The position numbers and the translations under genes are program-made. This document shows, piece by piece, positions 22,611 to 34,489 of a stretch of 64,000 nucleotides of DNA (the first letter of the stretch is position 1; the number at the start of each line of letters is the position of its first letter). Below the pieces are notes generated by a model that was not told where the DNA came from, did not search any database, and saw nothing but the letters and a program-made list of their open reading frames with translations. This DNA comes from Platynereis dumerilii (taxonomy: Eukaryota > Annelida > Polychaeta > Phyllodocida > Nereididae). Location: assembly GCA_026936325.1 (NCBI GenBank), contig JAPTHN010000019.1:9450253-9514252 (forward strand), in the 5' to 3' direction.

Positions 22611-22797
22611 CATGTTGCAAATGTGGCCTAGCAAATAGAACTCAGTTTGGCTTGAAACTCCATATACTGCACCTTTCTATACATATATAATATATTACAT
22701 GTAAGTGCACTTCTTACATGAAAATCCAACGAATCAAACAATCAAGTTGGTGGGTTCAGCTCCAGAGCTCCTGTATAGAAAACTAGCATAATTTATA

Positions 22798-23188
22798 CAG
22801 TACAACCCAAAATAAAGTACAATTACCCCAGCAGGAAGGAAGAATCAGCCACTACTTTACCCTTTCACGCCTTTTGACTACCCTGAATCACTTCCTACTT
22901 TTACCTACTTGAAACTACCTTTTAGAATTACATTAAAATCACATTTAAACAACACCAATTTAAACTCAATCACCTAATTGTATTTGATTTACTTTATATT
23001 TTGCACCTATGCCAATTGCAGTTACATTGGTAGCTGTCTAAATAGAGTTCTTAATGTGGGCCAAGGTTGTCATAAGGAGTCAAAGGGAGTTGTAAGGAGA
23101 TATGGGGTGGAGAGGAGAAAAGAGGGCGAAATAGGTAAACAGAGGACTTCTGACAGAAAATGTTCTTACTTTATTTTGGGTTGTAATG
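22798..23188. mobile_element. TA-flanked MITE, 391 bp, copy 1
   Basis: The left end CAGTACAACCCAAAATAAAG and right end CTTTATTTTGGGTTGTAATG are inverted repeats. TA lies on each side (22,796-22,797 and 23,189-23,190). Start CAGT and TA target fit the Tc1/mariner superfamily. The inverted copy at 40,628-41,179 is also 391 bp after subtracting its nested insertion. No ORF of note. Confidence 0.85.
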
Positions 23189-23279
23189 TATATCCTTGAT
23201 AATGTGTAGAGTCAATGAACATTTGAGGAATGTCAATCAAAGAGATATTCTATGTATGGCCCATGAGTTGGTGCAGCAG

Positions 23280-24560
23280 GGAAGTGTTATGCAGGATTGA
23301 TTCTCATTTCTAGGACCTCAGTATTGTGATATATCAGCAGTCATATCAAGTAACACTGATACAGAGGGTTGATGTAAATTTATACTCTCCAGACAACAGC
23401 GTTAAACATACGGAACAATAAGGGTCAAACTAGATGTCCTTTTGGTATTGCGGCCTTGTGTACTGTTGAGTATGATATTTCTATTGATTCAGCATCGTAT
23501 GACATTTTGTAGGAGATGACCCACTATTGGGATTTTGTTTATATTACTCAGAGGGTTAGAGACTGTCTTGTGAACATTTCCATTCAAGATAATATATTTA
23601 CTTGAGATTCTGATTAGGGACCATTCAGAATTTATGACTGGGGGGGGGTGGGAGTTTTGGCCGAGGGGGTGCTAACTTTTTACACATGTTTCAAGGGGGG
23701 GTATTAATTTTTGACAACACTTTCAATGGGGGTAAGAAATTTTAACAAAGAAAAAATGTTAAAAAAGACTCATTAACTCATTTTATTTGGACGTTTTTAC
23801 TCGCAAAAGTCCGCGAAATGATGCGAATCTGTACGTGTGGCCATGTATAACAGTATGTATGTGTGTATTGCATTGTATGACAAGGGGGGTACTAAAAATA
23901 CGCGTGAAACCTAAGGGTGGTGTACTAAAAATCCACATGAAACTCAAGGTGGGGTATCAATTTTTTGACGGGAAGTTCCAGGAAAACTCCCACCCCCCCA
24001 GTCATAAATTTTGAACGGTGCCTTAACAGACAATTTATAATTGCCATTGTGAGAATTAACAATGCATTTTATGTATCATTTCAATGATAGTCAAGACATT
24101 TTTGACAATAATATTTATTATTTCCCTTGTAAACATCAGTTATCTGAAATCCAAATCTGCTCTTCTACTGAAAATGGTACAAGTAAATTATTACTAGATG
24201 TATATCACATTTTTAGGTAACGTAGTATGTACAATGTACACATGCTCTGCTCATTGTAGTATAATGTCTACACATATTGAAAGGAGGGGACATACCACGC
24301 AAGAATTCGGTGTATACATGTGTGCCAAGGAACTGCAATTGGTGGGATACAAGTATCAGTTGTATCAGGAAAAAAAATCCACAGTGTGTAACAGTGGTTG
24401 TCTATCTCAAAGACCAATTGATGGCCTTTGTGAGTAATTCATTAGAGACTTAAGAAAAGGTTTCTGGAAGTGGAAAAGACAATTGATGATATCACAATAT
24501 TGATTGTAACACAATTTGTTGGAATAAAAATAGCATATATACACATGTTAACACTGTTCA
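23280..24560 (-). repeat. Module R5, copy 2, interrupted
   Basis: This is the reverse complement of 19,310-19,900. It matches at both its ends (GTCTTGTGAACATTTCC near 23,566; AAAAGGTTTCTGGAAGTGG near 24,457), with the Harbinger-like MITE in the middle. The remaining segment 24,030-24,420 is less clearly matched. Confidence 0.65.
23617..24022. mobile_element. PIF/Harbinger-type MITE with TTA duplication, copy 1
   Basis: Ends GGGACCATTCAGAATTTATG and CATAAATTTTGAACGGTGCC are inverted repeats. TTA occurs on both sides (23,614-23,616 and 24,023-24,025), the TWA duplication typical of PIF/Harbinger. The interior is G-rich near the left end and repeats GTACTAAAAATNC units. Copy 2 (56,100-56,638) has the same ends and TTA flanks. 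A fragment lies at 40,363-40,600. Confidence 0.85.
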
Positions 24561-24639
24561 TGTTGGTTTTACTTTCGTTTCTAAATTAACAGCATAATAT
24601 ATGATTTAGGGCTGATACGTAATCACAATATTCAACTTT

Positions 24640-25140
24640 AACGTGACCCAGCTGTTCTGGTGACTTCTGGCAACTCAAACCATTGGACTATCTAGACATT
24701 TGGTATTACTATCATACATCTGAAAACATTGTCATAACTGAAGCTCCATAAAACCTTCCGGAACCACTCATAACACATCTGCAACATCCCCAACTTTTGC
24801 AGCTTCTTGGGCAATAACCTCGGCCCACCCAGGCAAAAATCCCATAGGAATTGTCAAATTAACACGCATGCATCTTTCCATAAAATTACTTTTCAGCGTC
24901 CTTCAACACTTCATTACCAGCAAGTTCCCTAAGGATAACAAATGATATTTGCTGATGTGCCAAGTTGGAATGGATGATCTGTCTAGCAGCAAAAACATAC
25001 GGTCACAATAAAGGACCATGCCAACTGGGAACCTCATGTTATCATGCAAAACATCAATTGAAAGCTGCCATCTTATTTGAAATGCAAACACAATTTGCAG
25101 ACAGGTTCAACCATAATAGGAGCTAAAACAATTTACTGTA
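24640..25140 (-). repeat. R4 module fragment
   Basis: The sequence matches 16,690-17,030 on the same strand (GAATTGTCAAATTAACAC, AAGTTCCC.AAGAATAACAAAT, GATGTGCCAAGT, GGATGATCT) and ends with the CAAACACAATTTG core. A short copy. Confidence 0.6.
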
Positions 25141-25935
25141 ATTGCATGATCATATGATGTTTCATGTGATGATGCCGAAGCATAGAGAGACTGTAGGAAC
25201 GAGGTCTTTGTTTTGCTCCTACCAACTTGGACGTTACTGTAAATTCAAATTTCATTTACGGCCTAATTAGCATGCTATAAAGGTAAAGATGTAAAGAACA
25301 ATTTTATATCATGTCTATGATGACAGTACAAAACAAGTAACAGAAGCCACAAATTTCAGTAAAGAGAAATCAATTTGATCCTCAATATCCTGTTAGCCAC
25401 TTGAGCGCAATGACCAGACAGTACCAGAATAAAGCACAGGTCCGCGCTACAAGATACATCAATGTAAATCACAAGCGCCACTACATACACTCAGACTGTC
25501 ACATCATAACCCACATAATAAAATGATTGCTGCATGCCTGATTAAAACGCAGACTGTGTACAATGTCACAAGAAAAACGACAAACTGAAAAAGGCAGACT
25601 CAAACAAAAGAAGATTCTTCACAAAAACCAATTGCTTCCCTCAATGTTTGAAGTTCTCAAATAGAAATTTTATCCAAGGTAAACTTAGCATAACTTTAAA
25701 AGTCACCAGGAGCAGACATTTCGCTAGTAGAAGGGACCTCCTTATTTGCTATGACAACAGAATCAACTAAAGTGTGGCTTCCAGTCCAATCACTACTATT
25801 TTGCTGCCAATGGCACAGACCAGCTACATTCTCATGATCTCATCAGTACAAGTTGCACAATTGAGGTGACAGCTCTATCATCTATGAAGGTCAGACTAAG
25901 CAGATTATTATGATTGAAGAAATGCCATATGTATT
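25141..25935. other. Non-coding flank of the LINE with an R4-like patch
   Basis: No gene is recognised. 25,690-25,790 (AAAGTCACCAGGAGCAG, GGGACCTCCTTATTTGCTATGACAAC split by a few bases) resembles 32,765-32,840, 37,965-38,030 and the reverse of 13,700-13,790. The remaining DNA is unassigned. Confidence 0.4.
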
Positions 25936-28569
25936 ATGCTGATTTCAGTGATTTCTTATTCCTCCATGCAAACATGTATAGATCATTTCTCTATATCCTG
26001 TAGCCTCATACCTCAGGTTGTTAATGCCAATGTTTGTATAGAACCGCTTAATCCGTCCTATCACTCTCCGGTTAAACTTAACTTTGAATTGTGTCCAGAT
26101 AGAATTGACTTATGTGACAGAAATGTGAAACATGGGTGTCCAATAGCTTGGCATAAAATATGTGATGAAGATGTTAGTCAATATCAGATGAAGCAAGATC
26201 ATTATCTTGAAAATGTAAAGGATTATGATGTGATGTATTGTAATGATGTAATGTGTAAACGAGATGAACATAGACGTGAGATTGATATGTGGTGTCGCGA
26301 CCTTATTGAATGTTGTCTCAAATCAGATGTAGTTTTCCCGAAAGTAAAAAATAAGAAGGCAAGTAGGCCTGCTTGGAAGAGTGAAGTTAAACCTTATAGG
26401 GATGACTGTATTTTCTGGCATAAATTGTGGCTCGATGCAGGAAGCCCTAAGAATGGTGTATTGTATGATGTCAAAAAATATACTAAAAAACAATATATGT
26501 ATGCAAATAGAAGAAATAAGAGAAAAAATGATGTTCTTAGAAAGGAGAAGATGGCTAAAGCTATAGCATGTAATGATACTAGAGATTTCTTTAAAGAGGT
26601 AAAAAGACTTGAGCCAAAAATCCGCACTCCTGTAGCCATAGATAACTGTGTTGAAGGTCTAGATATTGCAGAAAAATTTGCAACAAAATATCAAAGTCTG
26701 TTTAATAGTGTACCATCGAGTTTAGAAAATATGAATTATATAGAAAAATATCTAGAGAATTGTGCCTCATGTGACGAGGGCGATCGAATTGTAAATTATG
26801 ATGAGGTTGTAAATGCAATCAATAATTTAAAAGAAAATAAGAGTGATGGAAATGATGGTTTTATGTCAAATCATTTAATTTTATCTAGTGAAAGTTTTGT
26901 TAGACATGTATCACTGTTGTTAACTTCAGTAATCACTCATGGGTACCAGCCCAATGATTTGCTGGTCGGTACTATAGAATCTATCCCTAAAGATAATAAG
27001 AAAAATATCTGTGACAGTAGCAATTATAGAGGTATTACTTTATGTAACTCATTGTCAAAAGTAATAGACATAATTATACTCTCTCGTTACAATAAGGTGT
27101 TAAGTACTAGCAATATGCAATTTGCTTTTAAAGCTAAGCACAGTACTACAGTATGTACTTTAATATTGAAAGAAGTTGTCAGATATTATCAGAATAATGG
27201 GTCTGATGTTTACTCTTGTTATGTTGACGCAACAAAAGCGTTTGACAGGGTACAGTATGATAAACTATTTTTATTATTAATTAATAGAGGTCTTCCGCCT
27301 ATTGTTATAAGAACTTTGTTAGACCTATATTTAAGACAGCGTATGAGGACTCACTGGAAAGGTTATATGTCAAATGAATTTAGTACTTCAAATGGTATTA
27401 GACAAGGTGGGGTAATTTCCCCGGTATTATTCTGTATTTATATAGACGAGCTTTTGTTAAGGCTTGAGAGCAAAGGTCAAGGCTGTTGGATAGGTCAGCA
27501 TTTTTATGGAGCGATAGGATATGCTGACGATTTAACTTTGTTAGCGCCTACTGTATCAGGGTTGTCTAGTATGATTGAAGAATGTGAAAAATTCGGTAAT
27601 GAATATAATGTTAAATATAATCCTGACAAAACAATGTGTATGCATTTCAGTAAGAAAAATCTTTGTAATCCTATTGTAAACATGGATGGTAAAAGTTTAG
27701 CCTGGGTAAAAAGTGTTAAATACTTGGGAAATTATTTAGATAGCGATATGACTGAAAAGACAGATGTGAGAATGAAAAGGAGTGATCTTGTGTATAGAGT
27801 TAACCATTCTACAGCAGTATTAGGAAAGTGTGATAAAGATGTGATTGTAAATATATTTAACACCAAGTGTTGCCATTTCTATGGAACACAGTCATGGAAC
27901 TTCAGTGATCGTAATATAAAGCAGTTTGAAACTATGTGGAATAGGTGCGTTAGACGAATATTAGATCTCCCATTGTTAACACATTGTAACCTATTACCAG
28001 GTTTAATTGGAAGGTTGAGTGCCATCGAACAAGTGTATTGTAGATTTATCAAAATGTTTCAATGTATGTTAGTGTCAGAAAATAGGAGAATAGAATATAT
28101 AGCTAAAATGTCAATGGTAGATAGAAGTAGCATTATTGCTGAGAATTTGTACATGATATCTAGAAAGCTAAACTGTGATGTTTTAAAAGTATGTTCATAT
28201 AGCGATGCTCAAGTTAAGGAGTGTCTTTCCTCCAAATACTCAGTATTAGAGCCAAAAGTGGCTCAAATAAGTGAATTACGCTCGGTGCTGAACAAGCAAA
28301 AATTTGTGATAGTTGGTTTTCAAGAAGAAGAAATTAAGGATCTTCTATATAATCTATGCACCAGTTAGGTGCCAGATTCTGTTAAAACAATAGTATTACT
28401 ATTATATATATTTCTTTTACTTTGTAAAAATATTTTAATTTGTTTTTATTTATTTGTACCATTACTATTTGTACCATTTATTTGTCACTATTTTATTTTC
28501 TACATATATGTATGATTATATGTTACACCACTATGTGTGTGTGAATAAAATGATTTAAAAAAAAAAAAA
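25900..28569 (+). mobile_element. 5'-truncated non-LTR retrotransposon (LINE)
   Basis: The element contains the ORF at 25,936-28,368, an AT-rich 3' UTR, AATAAA at 28,544-28,549 and an A-tail (28,557-28,569). The 5' boundary is uncertain, near 25,900-25,940. The endonuclease is missing except for its last motif, so the insertion was truncated on arrival, as is usual in target-primed reverse transcription. Clear target duplications were not found. The R4 module begins immediately 3' of the tail. The open ORF and intact tail point to a recent insertion. Confidence 0.9.
25936..28368 (+). CDS. LINE ORF2 protein: reverse transcriptase, endonuclease truncated
   Basis: The 810-codon frame has no interruption. 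Residues 14-24 (CIDHFSISCSL) carry the terminal D-H motif of an APE-type endonuclease; the rest of that domain is absent. The reverse transcriptase follows: NYRGITL near residues 363-369, motif A YVDATKAFD (catalytic D431), motif B GIRQGGVISPVLF (487-499) and motif C YADD (529-532), all intact. The C-terminal region has a W..R.VR..LDLP pattern common in this class. It copies its own RNA at the nick, but without the endonuclease this copy cannot act alone. The clade is not assigned; the motifs fit the Jockey/CR1/I-like assemblage. The first ATG may not be the ancestral start because the frame is 5'-cut. Confidence 0.9.
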   Translation: MLISVISYSSMQTCIDHFSISCSLIPQVVNANVCIEPLNPSYHSPVKLNFELCPDRIDLCDRNVKHGCPIAWHKICDEDVSQYQMKQDHYLENVKDYDVMYCNDVMCKRDEHRREIDMWCRDLIECCLKSDVVFPKVKNKKASRPAWKSEVKPYRDDCIFWHKLWLDAGSPKNGVLYDVKKYTKKQYMYANRRNKRKNDVLRKEKMAKAIACNDTRDFFKEVKRLEPKIRTPVAIDNCVEGLDIAEKFATKYQSLFNSVPSSLENMNYIEKYLENCASCDEGDRIVNYDEVVNAINNLKENKSDGNDGFMSNHLILSSESFVRHVSLLLTSVITHGYQPNDLLVGTIESIPKDNKKNICDSSNYRGITLCNSLSKVIDIIILSRYNKVLSTSNMQFAFKAKHSTTVCTLILKEVVRYYQNNGSDVYSCYVDATKAFDRVQYDKLFLLLINRGLPPIVIRTLLDLYLRQRMRTHWKGYMSNEFSTSNGIRQGGVISPVLFCIYIDELLLRLESKGQGCWIGQHFYGAIGYADDLTLLAPTVSGLSSMIEECEKFGNEYNVKYNPDKTMCMHFSKKNLCNPIVNMDGKSLAWVKSVKYLGNYLDSDMTEKTDVRMKRSDLVYRVNHSTAVLGKCDKDVIVNIFNTKCCHFYGTQSWNFSDRNIKQFETMWNRCVRRILDLPLLTHCNLLPGLIGRLSAIEQVYCRFIKMFQCMLVSENRRIEYIAKMSMVDRSSIIAENLYMISRKLNCDVLKVCSYSDAQVKECLSSKYSVLEPKVAQISELRSVLNKQKFVIVGFQEEEIKDLLYNLCTS

Positions 28570-31500
28570 GTTATGGAAATTAAGTAATATGTTTATTTAT
28601 TGGATTAAAAATTAAAATCTGGCAATTATATCCAGACAGTATACTAGGCTGAAAAATGTGTCACAATACTGGAAAGGATAAAAATGTTTAATGATTTTTT
28701 GCATAAGTATATTATGTTATGTGAAGCAGCTATGGCTTCTCACTAATCAAAGTTGGATTCCTAGCATATTATTTTGAGAAGTGCACTTGGCATCCTCCAT
28801 GAGCATTGGTCTGACGAAATTTGCTTCAATATCATAAAGGACAAATGCAGCCAGGTGCCCTGGATCATAAAGCTCACACCTTGGAAAAGCACTGAGAATG
28901 ATTCTGGCAATGATGAAAGCTGTTGGAAGGAATGCAGAGGTGAAAATCAAAGAAAATGGAACTCTTTGAACTGTGAGAGGTGCAGGTGACACAAAGAGAG
29001 AAACAGAGATATTCTGGCTCACAAAAGATGGCTGAATGCGAATTGACAGCTGTGAGTTGCCTGCTACAGGCATCAACCCCTATATGGATGTGGAAGTTGT
29101 AGAGCAGTGGATTGCAATCTGATTGACTTATAGATCCATTAAAAAATAACACATCATGTTATAGTTCATCATGTTTTAGTTTCAAATATATTTGACTCTG
29201 ACCCGAATTGCATTTGGTTTGCTAAATGAAACAAAGCGGCTTAAGCATTTTGCATGGCTGTGTGATGTCTCCAGCTGGCTTTAGCTCTTGTGTCATGTGT
29301 GTGTTTTTGCTGTCCTGACAGATCATTCAGTTCCCATTTGGCACAGTAGCTTAGTTTTTTATATCCTTTCGCAACTTTCCGTTAATGATGTGTTACAGTT
29401 TGAAGAAGAGTTATTCTCTGAAAAAGATGTTTGTTGATTTGACAATTCCTCGGGGATTTTTATAATATCATGGAGATGCAATACAACAATGAATATGGCA
29501 TTGGCAGATTATACAGTCTGCAAATACAGTACATTATCAAATGTGCTGAAAGAAATATGCACTCAATGCCCCATTGGCTATATTCTATTATCCTTTGGCA
29601 AGAGTTCCAAATGTAAGATTCATAATAAAGAGAATGCCACAGAAAAAATATGGTTGGGAAAGGTCATTAAGCCCTCTGCCATTGTGAAGCATAAAAACTT
29701 ACTTGGACCGAACTCCATGACAATGCCATTTCATACGAAGACACTTCTCTAAAATACACTCAGAAACTTTATAAGAGTAAGCCAAGCTTTGAGGAAGGTT
29801 ATCAAAGAAAGACGTTTCCTTCAGATCTGATGCAGCTTACATATTAATTGGTACAGTAGCTGTAGCTTCAGAGAACGATATTCGAATCTTGAGAGAACCT
29901 TGCAACTTTCAGAGAGTTGTATGAGTATCATTTGAAGGATGTTCAAACGCTTCACTAATTCTTGCAATGCCTGATATTCTGTGCTTATTCATCACAGAAT
30001 CAAGCAAGTTTATTATCTGATAGAGAAGTATTTACTAGGCAGTTCCTTGCCTATCCTCTGTTTCATATCAAAAATAGCGTTCCAGTGAGTCAGCACCATG
30101 CACATGCATGTGAATAATTTTTGTTTTGACAAAAGCCATTGAGAAGAATGCAGAGCAGGAGAAAGGAACTCTTTGAACTGTGACAGCTGCAGGTGACACA
30201 ATGTGGAGATGCAGAGACTTTTTGGCAGAAAAAACATGAATGCATGTGAATTGACAGCATGGAGTTGCCTGCTGCAGACACCAACTCCTATGGCATTGTG
30301 AAAGTTGTATAATAATGGATTGCAATCATTCTGATTGGTTTGTTTTTCGCACTACACCGAGTACATGTTATAGCTCATCATGTTTAAGATTTAAATATGT
30401 TTGACTCTGACCCGGATTGTGTTTGCTTGCAAAATAAAACAGATCGGCTAAAGCTTTTTGTATGACTTGATGATGCTCCCAGTTGGCTTCAGTGCTTGCG
30501 TCATGTGTGTGTTTTCGCTGTCCTTAATAGATCATCCATTTCCCGCTTGGCACTCTAGCATAGTTTTTGTTATCCTTTGAGGGCTTTTTGATGTGTTTCT
30601 GGGTGATGAAGAGTATTCTCTAACAATTCCTCCGGGATTTTTGACTGGGTGGGCTGCGATTATTGCTCCAGAGGCTGGGAAAGCTGAGAGATGCCAGAAA
30701 CGTGATGACAATTATTGAAAGAGGTCGGAGGTGCGATTAAAACAACTTCGTTTTACATAATTCAAACCCAATGGACAATTTAAAGATAGATAACAATACA
30801 TTATTTAGTGATGCAATAATAATATTTATCATTCAGGATTCTAATTGATACAATGCAGTTCCTGGCATACACCAAAAGCTTGTACTTTATAAATCTCCTC
30901 CATTCAATCAATAATATTATGCAGCCATAGTACAACAATGATATGGGGATTGGCAGATAATAGAGTCTGCCCATTGCAGTACTACACTATCATGTGCTGA
31001 AGACATACACACTCAGTCCCTCTTGAGGCCCCATTTAAGCACGTAACTCCTGGAACTCCCTGACGTCCTGCAACTCCCGCTATGTCCCACTAACTCCCGC
31101 TAACTCCTGCTAACTCCCGCTAATTCCTGCTAACTCCCGTAACTACCACTAACTCCCACTAGCTCATGTAACTCCCACTAACTCCCGTAACTCCCAATAA
31201 CTCCTGGTCAGAGTAAATCCAATAACTCCTGGTATCCTGCTAACTCCCGTAACTACCACTAACTCATGTAACTCCCACTAACTCCCGTAACTCCCAATAA
31301 CTCCTGGTCAGAGTATATCCAATAACTCCTGGCAACTCCAAGCCAATCATATAACTCCCAGTATCTCCTGGCAACTCCTGATAACTTCCAATATATCCTG
31401 CTAACTCCCACAACTCCAGGTAACTCTTGTCCACTCCCATAACTACAGCTAACTCCTTATAACATCCACAACTCCTGGTTAGTGCCTCTAACTCCCGTAA

Positions 31501-32880
31501 TTCCAATAACTCCCTGAAGTCCCAAATGGAGGCTCCCTTTGGGAGTTACATGCTTAATTATATTAGATTGGTACATGTTGATGGCACTTCCTGTCTATCC
31601 TACGGCAGGTTCTATAAGAATCCACTACTGGCAAGAGGATGCAATTTGGAGTGTTCCCAGAGCCTTATCTACCCAAAACCTCTTCGCAACAATGAAAGAA
31701 ACAGGAGCCATGTCCACCTGACTTTAGTGGCTTCAAATCAATGGCATCATCACAAATCACGTTTTTCAGTGAGTCAGAATAAATCAGACGATATCATATT
31801 TATCAATTACAATTATTCATTAATTAAGAAATATAAAGATTAAGCAGTAATGAGCCATATAATAAAATTTCTATTATAATCTTCTCATATTCCACCAAAA
31901 AAATTGTATGCTATCTATAAATTACATCTTGAATTACAACGTTGTCTAACTATGCATTAGTCTACCAATCCTTTACAGATGATCAGAAGCCGTTTTAGGC
32001 GCCAAAAGGTTTCCCGCGACCTCAAATTGTGTCTGCATTGCGAATACAACGGTGCAGCTGAAACCATTGGTTGATTACATAGACTCATCAGTTGGCCTCA
32101 AGCGTCATATGTTTTGTGGTCCTAACATATTGGGCCCTTGTCACAATTGCTGTGCAGTTATTCTCCTTTTTTATTGACTGATAACAGTCCAGCCGGTGAA
32201 GAGAAGTGTTAATTTTTATAGATTTGTGACCCAACTCAATGATCATGCCACTGGTGACTGAGACGTTTCTTCAAAATGCACTTTGTAACTTCAATAAAAG
32301 CAAGTCAAGCTTAGATGAAGGTTATCAAAGAGAAAACATTTTCTTAGATCTGATGTCAAAGAGCCCATACCAAACAAATTCTCTTGCATGTTTTTATAAG
32401 AAGATACCGAGCATGAAACAAGAATACTTGAGAGAAAACTGCAGCTTTCTGAGAGTTGTCTGAGTATCATTTGAAGGATGGTTAAACGCTTCATTGATTC
32501 TTGCAATGCCAATTATTTTGTGCTTATTAATTTTATCACAATCAAACAAGGCCAACAAACAGCAAGGACCTCCAGTTTGACCCTTATTATTCAGTATGTT
32601 TACCAAATCGTCCAGAGAGTATAAATTTACACTATTTCTCTCAATGGGTGTAACTCCATATAGCACATACATGACATTGTGTTCTATAGCTGACATATCA
32701 CAATGGCGGTGGCAACGAAGCATACATGCAAACATTTACCTGAACCAACAGGGTGTTACCTTGGAAACTCACCAGGAGCACTCCCTTTCATTTGTAAAAG
32801 GAACCTCTTTATTTGCTGTGACAACAACATCAGTTTAAGTGTGCCGAAGTCCGATGAGTTGGGATTTGCTTCCAAGAGCA
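28570..32880 (+). repeat. Module block R4, copy 2
   Basis: This is the reverse complement of 12,140-17,600, collinear in order. Landmarks are AGTGCACTTGGCATCCTCCA (28,780), GATTGCAATCTGATTGACTT (29,111), TTGCATGGCTGTGTGATG (29,250), CTCAAATTGTGTCTGCATTG (32,021), TTTTGTGGTCCTAACATATT (32,110) and GAGAGTATAAATTTACA (32,613). It starts at the base after the LINE A-tail. Within it, 28,840-29,400 and 30,100-30,560 are related subunits. The minisatellite at 31,030-31,530 is peculiar to this copy. Confidence 0.7.
31030..31530 (+). repeat. AACTCCYG minisatellite
   Basis: About fifty degenerate 9-11-bp units of the form TAACTCCCGC, TAACTCCTGC or GTAACTCCCAC run for roughly 500 bp. A higher-order duplication shows as the string AACTCCCGTAACTCCCAATA at about 31,180 and again at 31,280. 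The minus-strand ORF it produces (repeated GSYWELRE-type peptides) is a by-product. Confidence 0.9.
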
Positions 32881-33029
32881 CAAAGCAGATGCAAATCTTA
32901 ACATCACCTTATTTTGCTTTTTTGGGTGGACTCTATATATTTCAGAAACCGTATGAAAGAAGAAAAACCACAGAAGAGATTATTTCAATTTTTCCAATGC
33001 GCGAAACGATTAAATACATGTTCACACCA

Positions 33030-33205
33030 AAAAATTATTGTAACAAGATCACCCCTTCTGCGGTTATGAGATGGTCTCTCATGGAGGTGTGGTCTCTTGT
33101 CAGGGTGAGAAAGTATTACTTAGTGTGGGAGGAACTCGGTCACATAAGGCAAGTTGGTCTTACTACAGTAACAGGGGTTCTCATAATGCAGGTACCACTG
33201 ATTGG
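33030..33205. mobile_element. Pogo-like MITE, diverged copy
   Basis: The interior matches 6530-6689 (ACCCCTTCTGCGGT, GTCACATAAGGCAAG, GGTCTTAC.ACAG). The right end TGCAGGTACCACTGA is diverged and the left terminal repeat is almost lost. Confidence 0.6.
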
Positions 33206-33224
33206 TATGTAATGAATAGGACTT

Positions 33225-33450
33225 CTCCTTAAATAAATTTTGTAGCCATTTGTAATTTGTAATTTGTTTATTTCAATACCATCATTGTAACCACATTTTA
33301 CAAGTATATATATAAATTTACGTATACAATAGAAGTGACAGATGGTAATGGGAGAACACCCGAGCATGAAATGCCATTGCCATATATATATAGGTGGGTA
33401 TCCCCGATGAAATAGCTTAAAACAAGAAATTATACTAAACAATGTATGGA
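33225..33450 (-). mobile_element. Probable LINE 3' end
   Basis: Read on the minus strand, an AT-rich segment with an internal (TATA)n ends in TTGAAATAAACAAATTACAA with the short tandem tail ACAAATT. This resembles a truncated LINE 3' end with a polyadenylation-like signal and microsatellite tail. No coding motif is present to confirm it. Confidence 0.35.
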
Positions 33451-33870
33451 AATGAAATGATTATTATGAAATGATTATGAAAATGAATTGATTTTCAACT
33501 AAATACAAACGTCAGTGTTATTTTAAGTGTTATCAATTACACACAGAGTCACACAAATGAAATAACAAAGTAATGGCACTAATATGGTAGCAACAATGAA
33601 TCTTATCTAGCCATCTTTAAAGCCAAACCATCCAACTAAATTATTTTATTCCTGGTATATTCATCTCTGCATTTACACTCAACATTCTCCATTATCACGC
33701 AGAGTGAGTGCAGAAAGGTGCCCTGGACAGTGGACACGAGTGAAGTCACTGATAGAAATTGGCCTGTAATGGTACATAATTAGAAGAGTGTGAAACTAGG
33801 AATGTAAACAAAAGGCCTTGGGGGATTGACCACTATATTTAACAGTGATTTAACCAATTTTTCCACAATA
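33451..33870. other. Non-coding stretch, nothing recognised
   Basis: AT-rich spacer between the LINE-like end and the foldback element. No support for a gene. Confidence 0.3.
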
Positions 33871-34377
33871 CCTGCAGTGTTTCATGATCCTTGCAGTCAT
33901 CTCTCACCATCTAGCACACTTGTTGGAGCTGACACATCAGTTGTTCCATAAAATCCATGAATTTGTACAGGTATTGCATTATCTCTATAGTGATGGGCCT
34001 CAGTACTCAGACTCACTTGGGTTGGAACAGGGTCAAGGCCTTAGACTGGACATGTGATCATCAAGTTGAAATTGCCAAAGAGGGCAGCACTGCCCAGTAC
34101 TCTCCAGTTCATTGGTAATCTCAATGGCATGAGTCCTATGATTTTCTTGTCAGGCAGCTGACAGGCGCTGCCCTCTCTGGTAATTTCAACTTGATGGTCA
34201 CATGTCCAGGCCTTGACCCTGTTCCAACCCAGTGAGTCTGAGTACTGAGGCCCATCACTATAGAGATAATGCAATACCTGTACAAATTTATGGATTTTAT
34301 GGAACTACTGATGTGTCAGCTCCAACAAGTGTGCTAGATGGTGAGAGATGACTGCAAGGATCATGAAACACTGCAGG
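33871..34377. mobile_element. Near-perfect foldback element, 507 bp
   Basis: The left arm (33,871-34,088) and right arm (34,168-34,377) are inverted copies differing at only a handful of positions plus small indels, around a 79-bp loop. Termini are CCTGCAGTGTTTCATG and its complement. TA stands on both sides (33,869-33,870 and 34,378-34,379). Arms this similar mean a young element or continuing arm homogenisation. Coding potential is absent. The type is foldback/MITE, possibly Tc1/mariner-mobilised given the TA flanks. Confidence 0.85.
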
Positions 34378-34489
34378 TAGTGTGCAAAACATGGTTAAAA
34401 CATCATGTTCAGTCCCCAGAAGTTCTTTTGTTTACTTTTTTTAATGGACTTGTTTCAGACTCTGTTCTATTAGGTATGATAGCCCATAT

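Noticed and set aside
26394-26639. 81-codon minus ORF inside the LINE
   Set aside because: Antisense shadow of the reverse-transcriptase frame.
28774-28989. 71-codon plus ORF and overlapping minus ORFs in R4
   Set aside because: Open on both strands in repeat DNA with no codon evidence. Discussed as possible fossils only.
31030-31530. CRISPR-like array
   Set aside because: Units are contiguous 9-11-bp repeats with no spacers, in animal DNA.
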